The position numbers were made by a program, and so were the translations under genes. The notes under the pieces were generated by a model, which did no database searches, was not told where the DNA came from, and saw only the letters and a list, made by a program, of their open reading frames with translations. Positions 1-5,478 of a stretch of DNA of 6,626 bases are shown in pieces. Each line of letters opens with the position of its first letter. The stretch's first letter is position 1. Source of the DNA: JBAYJT01 sp041664965 (GTDB lineage: Bacteria; Pseudomonadota; Gammaproteobacteria; UBA9339); the NCBI GenBank assembly GCA_041664965.1, contig JBAYJT010000060.1, forward strand, positions 1 through 6,626, read 5' to 3'.

Positions 1-63
1 CAGAATTTAACTTGGGACGAAGCTGGTAACAAAATCATCAATATTTATCGAGAATTACAATGA
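1..63 (+). CDS. C-terminal end of a probable glycosyltransferase (partial)
   Basis: The frame is open from the first base to TGA at 61-63 and gives 20 residues ending in TWDEAGNKIINIYRELQ. A Trp-x-x-x-(G/A) segment followed by an amphipathic helix ending in (I/V)Y is how many GT4-type glycosyltransferases end. The stop overlaps the start of the GH57 gene in an ATGA junction, which implies one transcript and coupled translation. GT4 enzymes and GH57 hydrolases often sit together in glycogen or alpha-glucan clusters, which supports the call. With only 20 residues visible, the donor sugar and exact family cannot be decided. Confidence 0.6.
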   Translation, partial: QNLTWDEAGNKIINIYRELQ

Positions 64-1238
64 TTGGAATATGCTTATATTTTCAAGTTCATCAACCAAA
101 TCGTCTACGCAAATATACTTATTTTGATATCGGCAAGGTACACGATTACGAAGACGAAAAAGCTAATAGCGAAATTTTGCTAAAAGTTGCGAAGAAGTGT
201 TATTTACCTACGAATGCACTGATTTTAAAGCTAATCAAACAATACAAAGGAGCTTTCAAAGTCGCCTATTCTATTTCTGGAACTATCATTGACCAATTCA
301 AAAAATTTAGTCCAGAAACATTAACTTCTTTTCAAGAATTAGCGGCTACTGGTCAGGTTGAATTTCTCAATGAAACTTACTACCACAGCTTAAGCTATAT
401 ATATTCAGAAAAAGAGTTCAAAGAACAAATTGACCTGCATCATCAAATGATCAAAAAAGAATTTGGCTATGATGCGAAGAGCTTTCGCAACACTGAACTA
501 GTTTACAACAATTATATTGGCCAATTTGTGGAAAATTTAGGCTACCAAACTATTCTAGCTGAAGGAGCTGATAAAGTTTTAGGTTGGCGTAGCCCTAATT
601 TTGTTTATCGTCCACCACGTTGCAATAAAATTAAGCTGCTACTGCGCAACTATCGCCTTTCTGATGATATTGCCTTTCGCTTTTCTAATCGTGCATGGTC
701 AGAATTTCCCCTCGACACCGACAAATATGCCAAATGGATACATGCTAATGCCGGCAACGCCAATGCGATTAATCTTTTTATGGATTACGAAACTTTTGGC
801 GAACACCAATGGCAAGAAACTGGAATTTTTGATTTCTTAGAATATTTGCCGAAAAAATTACTTTCTCACCCTGATTTTTGCTTCATGACGCCACATGACG
901 TAAACCTAGCCTTTGAACCAGTTGCAACTCTTGATGTACCTGATTTTATTTCTTGGGCAGATGAAGATCGTGATTTAAGTGCTTGGAAAGGTAATCATTT
1001 GCAAGAAGACGCGTTACAGGCGATTTATGCACTAGAAAACGCCGTAAAATCCAAAAAAGATCCGAAACTTTTGCATACCTGGAGATCACTTTTAACATCT
1101 GACCATTTCTATTACATGTGCACAAAATATTCCAGTGACGGTGATGTGCACAAATATTTTAACCCTTACCAAAACCCTTACGATGCTTATATCAATTATC
1201 AAAATATTTTAAGCGACTTTGCGATACAGGTTGGGTAA
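60..1238 (+). CDS. Glycoside hydrolase family 57 protein (alpha-amylase / glucanotransferase type)
   Basis: This is a 392-residue cytoplasmic enzyme without a signal peptide, predicted to hydrolyse or transfer alpha-glucan chains. The conserved GH57 regions appear in order: VHQP at residues 10-13; GQVEFLNETYYHSL at 98-111; FRNTELVYNN at 142-151, where Glu146 is the likely nucleophile; FMDYETFGEH at 240-249, where Asp242 is the likely acid/base; and a C-terminal helical segment HTWRSLLTSDHFYYM at 339-353. The length fits the compact single-domain COG1449 branch. The ATG overlaps the upstream stop (ATGA). Only a weak GAGA lies 6 bases before it, so translation probably depends on coupling to the glycosyltransferase. 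Specificity (alpha-amylase, 4-alpha-glucanotransferase or branching enzyme) cannot be read from motifs alone. The family call is secure. Confidence 0.93.
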   Translation: MIGICLYFQVHQPNRLRKYTYFDIGKVHDYEDEKANSEILLKVAKKCYLPTNALILKLIKQYKGAFKVAYSISGTIIDQFKKFSPETLTSFQELAATGQVEFLNETYYHSLSYIYSEKEFKEQIDLHHQMIKKEFGYDAKSFRNTELVYNNYIGQFVENLGYQTILAEGADKVLGWRSPNFVYRPPRCNKIKLLLRNYRLSDDIAFRFSNRAWSEFPLDTDKYAKWIHANAGNANAINLFMDYETFGEHQWQETGIFDFLEYLPKKLLSHPDFCFMTPHDVNLAFEPVATLDVPDFISWADEDRDLSAWKGNHLQEDALQAIYALENAVKSKKDPKLLHTWRSLLTSDHFYYMCTKYSSDGDVHKYFNPYQNPYDAYINYQNILSDFAIQVG

Positions 1239-1240
1239 AA
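1222..1240 (+). repeat. Direct repeat copy 1 (left of the orphan coiled-coil gene)
   Basis: CGATACAGGTTGGGTAAAA covers the last codons and stop of the GH57 gene. It matches copy 2 at 1951-1969 (CGATACAAATTGGGTAAAA) at 17 of 19 bases, in the same orientation. The two copies lie 729 bp apart and bracket the gene at 1276-1905. Chance matches of this quality are possible in AT-rich DNA, so only the placement makes it notable. Confidence 0.4.
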
Positions 1241-1275
1241 CAATGAAATTTTTAATTTATTTATGAGGATAATTT

Positions 1276-1905
1276 ATGTTTACCATGCAACAAATGTTAG
1301 CAAAACAATTGCAAGACGCCTTATCTGAACGTTCAACAGTGGAAGCGGAACTAACAAAAAAGAACGCTCTATTACAAGAACTAACAAAAAAACAAGCCGT
1401 ACTAGAAGTAGATATGTCTATAGCTCGCCCAAATGGCCCTCCCCTACGGGAGGATGTATATCATCCTTCCGGGTATGCTACTCGCAGAGACAATCTCAAT
1501 AAAATAACAATCGAACGTGATGCTTGTCAGCGGGATGTCAAAGAATTGAGGGCAAAAACAGCCCAATTATGCACCTGCGTATCCGAACTCAACAAAAGAA
1601 TAGTTGAATATGTACAGGCTGAAGCAACCAACAAGTACGCGCCACCTCCACCCCCAACAACAGAAACAGCCATTGATAAACAAATGACGACCATGATAAT
1701 GCAAATGCTAAAAACACAGCAAGAACAGATGGAAATAATGCGACAACAACTAGCCGCATTACAAGTACAACAAACCGGGAATAACAACCAGAGCGCAGCT
1801 ATGCGCACTCTTGGAACATTTAGTAGTTCATCTGTTCCAACACCAAGCCAAACTGCAGCCAGTTCGGCAACAACTTCACTACCGAAACCGTCAAACACAA
1901 AATAG
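1276..1905 (+). CDS. Orphan coiled-coil protein with polyproline hinge and Ser/Thr-rich tail
   Basis: This 209-residue protein belongs to no family I recognise. It has no signal peptide or membrane segment. Likely coiled coils lie at residues 5-48 and 70-115. A five-proline run (123-127) follows, then a Gln/Met-rich helix at 133-166. The last 40 residues are disordered and rich in Ser, Thr and Pro, ending PKPSNTK. Residues 25-44 are two 10-residue units, ELTKKNALLQ and ELTKKQAVLE. A GAGGA Shine-Dalgarno at 1265-1269, 6 bases before the ATG, fixes the start. GC is about 44% by hand count against about 34% in the preceding gene, which suggests a different history. The architecture resembles structural scaffold proteins or secreted effectors of intracellular bacteria, but nothing proves either. 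A 123-codon antisense frame here (1527-1898) looks like a shadow. Confidence 0.75.
   Translation: MFTMQQMLAKQLQDALSERSTVEAELTKKNALLQELTKKQAVLEVDMSIARPNGPPLREDVYHPSGYATRRDNLNKITIERDACQRDVKELRAKTAQLCTCVSELNKRIVEYVQAEATNKYAPPPPPTTETAIDKQMTTMIMQMLKTQQEQMEIMRQQLAALQVQQTGNNNQSAAMRTLGTFSSSSVPTPSQTAASSATTSLPKPSNTK
1348..1391 (+). repeat. Short in-frame tandem duplication in the first coiled coil
   Basis: GAACTAACAAAAAA occurs at 1348-1361 and again at 1378-1391, a 30-bp period. It encodes two consecutive decapeptides that share ELTKK. This looks like an old duplication inside the coiled coil. A 10-residue step is not a multiple of seven, so the heptad phase shifts between units. Confidence 0.6.
1447..1471 (+). 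repeat. Inverted repeat / hairpin inside the coiled-coil gene
   Basis: Arms CGGGAGGATG (1447-1456) and CATCCTTCCG (1462-1471) form a 10-bp stem with one G-U pair and a 5-base loop (TATAT). It lies in frame and encodes residues 58-66, the non-helical link between the first two coiled coils. This stretch is about 53% GC (line 1441-1500). No T-tract follows, so it is not a rho-independent terminator. It could be an mRNA structure that slows translation between domains or a small palindromic insertion. Confidence 0.55.
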
Positions 1906-1950
1906 AACTATACATGATTACATAGCTTTTTGGGACCATAAAAAATATCA

Positions 1951-1969
1951 CGATACAAATTGGGTAAAA
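1951..1969 (+). repeat. Direct repeat copy 2 (right of the orphan coiled-coil gene)
   Basis: CGATACAAATTGGGTAAAA is the second copy of the repeat at 1222-1240, with two mismatches. Read in the GH57 frame it gives TIQIG-stop, similar to the real GH57 ending AIQVG-stop. It may therefore be a remnant of a duplicated gene end. It lies just upstream of the barrel gene's ribosome binding site. Confidence 0.4.
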
Positions 1970-1982
1970 TTAGGAAAAAATT

Positions 1983-2678
1983 ATGACTATATTTAATGTG
2001 AAAACTTTACTAATCACTGCCACAGTATTGCTAGCAGCAACTTCTACTAATATTTTCGCTAATTCTAATTTTACTGGCGTTTATGCCGGCGCTGTTATTG
2101 GCTACAGTTATGATCCTATGAACTTTGTATCCAAGCCTGTCGAGTTTATTACGACGACAGAGCGTGATTATCATCTAAGTGGAATCACTGGCGGTGTTGA
2201 ATTGGGATATGGCACTGTTGTAAAAAATAACTACTATTTAGGACTAGATTTTCTTGGTTTACTAAGTAACGTTAACTCGGCAGAAACGTTTTCTGCAACC
2301 TCTAGCTCTCAGCGATTAGACTTTAAACAAAAAAATCATTACGGCGTAGATTTGCATGCCGGTTATATTCTGAGAGATGACGCTTTGCTTTACGCTATTG
2401 TTGGCTATTCCGAAGCTTCTTTTAATGCCAAGGAACGTAATGTGATAGGAGCATCTTTTGATACAACCAATGAAAAAAACGCGACTCTCTCTGGCCTAGA
2501 TTTGGGGTTGGGAGCAAAAATTTCTATCTCTGACCACATCTTCCTAGATGTAAAATATCTTTACACCAACTACAACTCTTTCTCGCAACTTGTTTGGGAT
2601 AGCGCCTCCTCTAGCAAGAACGACAAATACTCGCCTAAAGCTCATCTTTTGACGCTAGGAATACTTTATAAGTTTTAA
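1983..2678 (+). CDS. Outer-membrane beta-barrel protein (opacity / OmpA-like small barrel)
   Basis: This is a 231-residue exported protein. Residues 1-26 form a signal peptide: Lys7, a hydrophobic core LLITATVLLAAT, and a likely signal peptidase I cut after NIFA, leaving NSNFTGVYAG. The mature part alternates polar and hydrophobic residues with many Gly and aromatic residues (GVYAGAVIGYSY, GVELGYGTVV, YGVDLHAGYIL, YAIVGYSEASF, GLDLGLGAKISI, FLDVKYLYTNY). It ends LLTLGILYKF with the C-terminal Phe expected by the BAM machinery. This fits an eight-stranded barrel of the OMP_b-brl type. An AGGA at 1972-1975, 7 bases before the ATG, supports the start. No convincing sigma-70 promoter was found in the 77-bp gap upstream; TTGGGA (1930-1935) and TACAAA (1954-1959) are the best boxes. 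The role (porin-like, adhesion or immune-exposed surface protein) is not readable. Confidence 0.88.
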   Translation: MTIFNVKTLLITATVLLAATSTNIFANSNFTGVYAGAVIGYSYDPMNFVSKPVEFITTTERDYHLSGITGGVELGYGTVVKNNYYLGLDFLGLLSNVNSAETFSATSSSQRLDFKQKNHYGVDLHAGYILRDDALLYAIVGYSEASFNAKERNVIGASFDTTNEKNATLSGLDLGLGAKISISDHIFLDVKYLYTNYNSFSQLVWDSASSSKNDKYSPKAHLLTLGILYKF

Positions 2679-2700
2679 AACTGTGAATATTAAAAATAGC

Positions 2701-2898
2701 TCAATCAGATCTGGCTTGCTCTTCTACCTGTAGGCGCAGTCTTTCGTTTTCTGTTTGTAATGATAAAATCTTTTGTTTTTGCTCGAGGATTTTGTCATTC
2801 AGTTTTTGAATATTTAAGTGGATGTTATGCGTTGCTTCTTCAAATTCCTTCGCTAGCAAATCGAAATTGTTATCGGGTATATCCATATTATTTCTCAT
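2701..2898 (-). CDS. Small coiled-coil (leucine-zipper-like) protein
   Basis: This 65-residue acidic protein is almost entirely helical. A heptad pattern runs through residues 30-61: a positions I30, I37, I44, E51, V58; d positions L33, Q40, L47, L54, Q61. There is no signal peptide and no DNA-binding motif. It resembles small dimeric coiled-coil proteins such as ZapB or SlyX in size and style, but I cannot assign it to either. The start is uncertain: the first ATG (2898) has no Shine-Dalgarno, while Met5 (ATG at 2886) has GAGA 6 bases upstream and may be the real one, giving 61 residues. It converges with the barrel gene, with 22 bp between stops and no clear terminator. Confidence 0.6.
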   Translation of the reverse strand: MRNNMDIPDNNFDLLAKEFEEATHNIHLNIQKLNDKILEQKQKILSLQTENERLRLQVEEQARSD

Positions 2899-3109
2899 AA
2901 AAACAGGTGTAAGAAAAACAAGATTTTGATTGTAAACTAATTTGAGTGGTTTAATCTACAAAATCGAACTTTATTTTACAACATATTGATTTATAAAGAA
3001 AACACGTAGACATGTTTCAAGCTTACTGCTTGTTTGCGGATATTATGGACCTTTACCAAAGCTCGCCGTAATAAAATCAACTCAGTGAACCAAAATTCCT
3101 TACAAATCG
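2899..3109 (-). promoter_or_regulatory. Intergenic gap with weak promoter candidates for the small coiled-coil gene
   Basis: No open frame or RNA gene was recognised here. Two weak sigma-70-like pairs read toward the gene ending at 2701. The first is TTGTAA (2976-2981) with a 17-bp spacer and TAGATT (2953-2958). The second is TTGAAA (3015-3020) with a 19-bp spacer and TATAAA (2990-2995), which has better boxes but a long spacer. A 5-bp hairpin CAAGC-ttact-GCTTG lies nearby without a T-tract, so it is not called a terminator for the upstream minus-strand gene. Confidence 0.25.
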
Positions 3110-4114
3110 CTATTGCGAAGGAGGAATAGGACTAAAAGACACACTTGGACCTGCTGGTGTAGATGGTGGGGGAGAAATTTCCATAGTTCTAGTTTGTGGC
3201 GTTTGTGCGGGATCTATTATTTGAACAGGCGCACCACACACATGTGCCAATTGCCCTTTTAATTCTTGAAGCAGGTCGAATAATTTATTATCTTCAGCTG
3301 TGTTTTTAGATAATAAACCCCTTTGGAATTGTGCAAATATATTCGAATTGCTGCCAATATCATCTAAGCAATGTGCAATAATTTTTCTATATTCATCTAC
3401 GATAACACGTCTATCATCTTTCAGCCAAAAACTGTGAGGACTAGTAAAAGTTACTGGCGGTAACGTATATTTCAATGCTTGCAACAAACACCGCTCTGCT
3501 GAATTTAAATTAGCATTATCTATCCTAAAATAATCTGCAAAATCAACATATTCATATATATAAACAAACAATTGCTTTATAGCTATCCACAAAGCAGCTA
3601 CAACATAATCCTGAAACACTTGAGGCTGCTGAAAATAAGTAGTTAAGGGAATATCATCATTACTGCTAATAATCACGTATAAAAATTTACTTAACGTAGC
3701 AAACGCGTAAAGCAAGATTATCTCTGTTTTGCTAACAAGTTTTTCATAGATCTTTGTATTCCATTCATTATCCATCATCGGTAGTTTTACTTTCCCTAAT
3801 GTCGACATGTACAAATGTATAAAATCCTCCCGGTACATATCCAAAGATGAAACAGCCAAGTCCAATTCTTCCGCTAACGCTTTCAAACCTAATCTTTTCA
3901 AGGCCACTATACTAACAACAGGCCAACTTGCATAAACAAACTCCCCTCTAGCTTTTGATAGCTGAGCTGCTAGAATTGTTGGTTCGACGGTCAGTTGGCT
4001 AGCAAAACGTAAATCCAGTTCCTGATTGGTGCGGTCTTGGACCAACTTATACAATCGGTTGATACAAAGTGATAGAGAAATCTCCTCTTGATTAGCTGCT
4101 GGAAAAAATTGCAT
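3110..4114 (-). CDS. Helical protein with a probable cyclin-box-like region and Ser/Thr-Pro tail
   Basis: This 334-residue protein has no signal peptide and no assured membrane helices. I recognise no bacterial family. Residues about 130-220 read like cyclin helices 2 to 5: TEIILLYAFATLSKFLYVI (130-148); DYVVAALWIAIKQLF (169-183), compare cyclin TALLIASKYEE; YVDFADYF (189-196), compare EVSDFVYI; and LNSAERCLLQALKYTLPP (203-220), compare RMERLILKALKFDL. Lys180 and Glu207, 27 residues apart, match the invariant pair of cyclin A (Lys266 and Glu295, 29 apart) that contacts the CDK PSTAIRE helix. The Asp-Arg of the cyclin helix 2 (YIDRFL) is Ser-Lys here. Residues 1-125 are helical and unassigned. 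The tail (about 296-334) is Pro-rich with TP/SP sites at 305, 314, 319 and 328. AAGAGAGG 6 bases before the ATG supports the start. The coding call is firm; the cyclin call is inference from helix pattern. Confidence 0.8.
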   Translation of the reverse strand: MQFFPAANQEEISLSLCINRLYKLVQDRTNQELDLRFASQLTVEPTILAAQLSKARGEFVYASWPVVSIVALKRLGLKALAEELDLAVSSLDMYREDFIHLYMSTLGKVKLPMMDNEWNTKIYEKLVSKTEIILLYAFATLSKFLYVIISSNDDIPLTTYFQQPQVFQDYVVAALWIAIKQLFVYIYEYVDFADYFRIDNANLNSAERCLLQALKYTLPPVTFTSPHSFWLKDDRRVIVDEYRKIIAHCLDDIGSNSNIFAQFQRGLLSKNTAEDNKLFDLLQELKGQLAHVCGAPVQIIDPAQTPQTRTMEISPPPSTPAGPSVSFSPIPPSQ

Positions 4115-4120
4115 ATATAG

Positions 4121-4150
4121 CCTCTCTTGTGTATTTTAAAACTCGAGAGA
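4121..4150 (-). promoter_or_regulatory. Possible Shine-Dalgarno-sequestering hairpin before the cyclin-like gene
   Basis: On the minus strand TCTCTC (4145-4150) can pair with GAGAGG (4121-4126), the ribosome binding site of the gene starting at 4114. This gives 6 bp including one G-U, around an 18-base loop that itself contains TTTTAAAA. The stem is weak. It is listed because the complement of the ribosome binding site occurs so close to it. Confidence 0.25.
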
Positions 4151-4166
4151 ACATAACACAGAAGGC

Positions 4167-4194
4167 ATTAAAGTAATCTGAAACGAACTTTAAA
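4167..4194 (-). promoter_or_regulatory. Candidate sigma-70 promoter of the cyclin-like gene
   Basis: Minus-strand boxes are TTTAAA (-35, 4189-4194), a 16-bp spacer and TTTAAT (-10, 4167-4172), with 4/6 and 5/6 matches to consensus. Transcription would start near 4160 and leave a leader of roughly 45 bases containing the ribosome binding site. The 101-bp gap is strongly AT-rich, so chance boxes are likely. Confidence 0.3.
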
Positions 4195-4215
4195 TTAAAA
4201 TTAATTAAGAAATAA

Positions 4216-5439
4216 CTAAGACTTTACAAGGACTTTTGCAACCGCCCGTTCGATTTGGACAATCCTATCTTCTAAACTTCCAGTAAAGCCTACCGCCATA
4301 CGAATGAGGCCTGAAGAGAGTCCCATTTCTTTTTGTTCATCAGGATTAATTTCAGAAGAAGTGGAAGCTCCAGAACAACTCATTAAAGTATCAAAATAGC
4401 CCAACGAAACAGCTATAAGGCCAAAATGCTCCTGATTTTGCAAAGTATCTAAAAACTCCTCAGCTTTTTCGCGGGTTTCACAGTCTATGGTTAACATTCC
4501 ACCATAGCCATAGTTACTATTCATGAGAGAAGTAAACAATTGGTGCTGCGGATGAGATTCTAAACCTGGATAACCAACTTTCACGCCCAGTTTTTGTAAG
4601 TGTTTAGCAATTGCCATAGCCCTGATGCTATGTTCGCGCATCCTTAAGCCCAAATGCGGCAAACGCTGCATAATATCAAAAGCCACACGAGGATCCATAG
4701 TCGGCCCCAAAAGCATGATCTTGCCATTATGCAAATCCATCAATTCATCAATAAATTTTTTACTAGCACAAACCGCACCAGCAACTACATCGCTCGCGCC
4801 ATTAATAAACTTAGTCATGGAATAAATTACTATATCTGCACCTAGTTTAGCTGGAGAAATGATCATGGGCGTGAAGGTGTTGTCGACAACTAAAATTATA
4901 TTATTCTCCTTGGCTATTTTAGATAAGCTAATAATATCAGTAACTTGTAATAGCGGGTTATCTAAAATTTCCGTATAAAAAACTTTAGTTTTGGCAGTTT
5001 TAGCTTTTAAAAAATTCTCAACATTAGTTGCGTTAACAAAAGTGGTATTAATTCCAAATTTAGGAAAAACATTTTGCATTAAAGCATGTGTACCGCCATA
5101 AATACACTCATTAGAAACAATATGATCGCCTTCTGAACATAGCTGCAGCAATGTGGAAGATATGGCCGAAATACCACTTGCTGTGCAAATAGCACTTTCA
5201 GTACCTTCCATTGCAGCTAAATAACGCCCAAGTACATTTACAGTAGGATTAAAGTGGCGGCTGTAGAGATAATAATCTCCCATCGCTATGGTCTTTTCGC
5301 CCGCAAAAATTTCCGCCATAATATGCGATTTCATCACGGTAAAAGTCGATGAACGCTCAACAGATGGAACCACACCGCCATGCTCACCAAATTCACGACG
5401 TACTTCGCTCATAGCCTGTTCAGGATTGAATTTTTGCAT
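4216..5439 (-). CDS. Cys/Met metabolism PLP-dependent enzyme (methionine gamma-lyase / trans-sulfuration family)
   Basis: This 407-residue cytosolic fold-type I PLP enzyme acts on sulfur amino acids or homoserine esters. Visible features are YSRHFNPT (59-66, Tyr and Arg binding the phosphate of the neighbouring subunit), TASGISAISS (86-95), IYGGTH (113-118, ring-stacking Tyr114), VVDNTFT (184-190, Asp186 to the pyridine nitrogen), YSMTKFINGASDVVAG (206-221, Schiff-base Lys210) and LIRMAVGFTG (378-387, Arg380 binding the substrate carboxylate). The Cys that classical methionine gamma-lyases carry two residues after that Tyr is Gly here. The usual ETL..HPASMTH segment is replaced by FDTLMSCSGASTSSE (349-363). 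The reaction (gamma-lyase, gamma-synthase or sulfhydrylase) therefore stays open. It lies 39 bp downstream of mnmA on the same strand, probably cotranscribed. A TTG start at 5460 is rejected because it would overlap the ribosome binding site. Confidence 0.9.
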   Translation of the reverse strand: MQKFNPEQAMSEVRREFGEHGGVVPSVERSSTFTVMKSHIMAEIFAGEKTIAMGDYYLYSRHFNPTVNVLGRYLAAMEGTESAICTASGISAISSTLLQLCSEGDHIVSNECIYGGTHALMQNVFPKFGINTTFVNATNVENFLKAKTAKTKVFYTEILDNPLLQVTDIISLSKIAKENNIILVVDNTFTPMIISPAKLGADIVIYSMTKFINGASDVVAGAVCASKKFIDELMDLHNGKIMLLGPTMDPRVAFDIMQRLPHLGLRMREHSIRAMAIAKHLQKLGVKVGYPGLESHPQHQLFTSLMNSNYGYGGMLTIDCETREKAEEFLDTLQNQEHFGLIAVSLGYFDTLMSCSGASTSSEINPDEQKEMGLSSGLIRMAVGFTGSLEDRIVQIERAVAKVLVKS

Positions 5440-5443
5440 TGCA

Positions 5444-5450
5444 CTTCTCC
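5444..5450 (-). promoter_or_regulatory. Ribosome binding site fixing the start of the PLP enzyme
   Basis: GGAGAAG on the minus strand lies 4 bases before the ATG at 5439, with GGAG itself 7 bases away. It chooses this ATG over the in-frame TTG at 5460, which would add seven residues (MFYWRSA) not expected at the start of this family. Confidence 0.7.
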
Positions 5451-5478
5451 AATAAAACAAAAAAATTTTAGAAAGTTA

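Noticed and set aside
601..840. 79-codon plus-strand frame with a hydrophobic start
   Set aside because: It is a shadow frame inside the GH57 gene, whose conserved motifs show the true frame.
1242..1265. Short frame MKFLIYL-stop just before the ribosome binding site of the coiled-coil gene
   Set aside because: A seven-codon leader peptide is conceivable, but there is no ribosome binding site, attenuator structure or regulatory codon run.
1527..1898. 123-codon antisense open frame with Cys-rich hydrophobic translation
   Set aside because: It lies wholly inside the coiled-coil gene. Its composition (poly-Gly opposite poly-Pro, Cys runs opposite Gln/Ala codons) is what the complement of that gene gives, and nothing suggests a real membrane protein.
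1908..1931. CTAT...ATAG followed by CTTTTT as a terminator of the coiled-coil gene
   Set aside because: The stem is only 4 AT-rich pairs with a long loop, too weak for a rho-independent terminator.
1811..1996. 61-codon plus-strand frame spanning the end of the coiled-coil gene and the gap
   Set aside because: It starts within the real gene, overlaps the barrel gene start, has no ribosome binding site, and its sequence matches no known type. The part after 1906 (IAFWDHKKYHDTNWVKLG) looks protein-like but is too short to support.
2671..2682. Palindrome AGTTTTAAAACT over the barrel gene stop
   Set aside because: It has no room for a stable hairpin (4-bp stem at most), and AT-only palindromes are frequent in this DNA.
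4189..4215. AT-only inverted repeat after the PLP enzyme stop as a terminator
   Set aside because: The arms are imperfect and contain almost no G or C, so no stable RNA stem forms.
5440..5460. TTG start giving seven extra residues on the PLP enzyme
   Set aside because: It has no ribosome binding site of its own, and the GGAGAAG inside this stretch serves the ATG at 5439.
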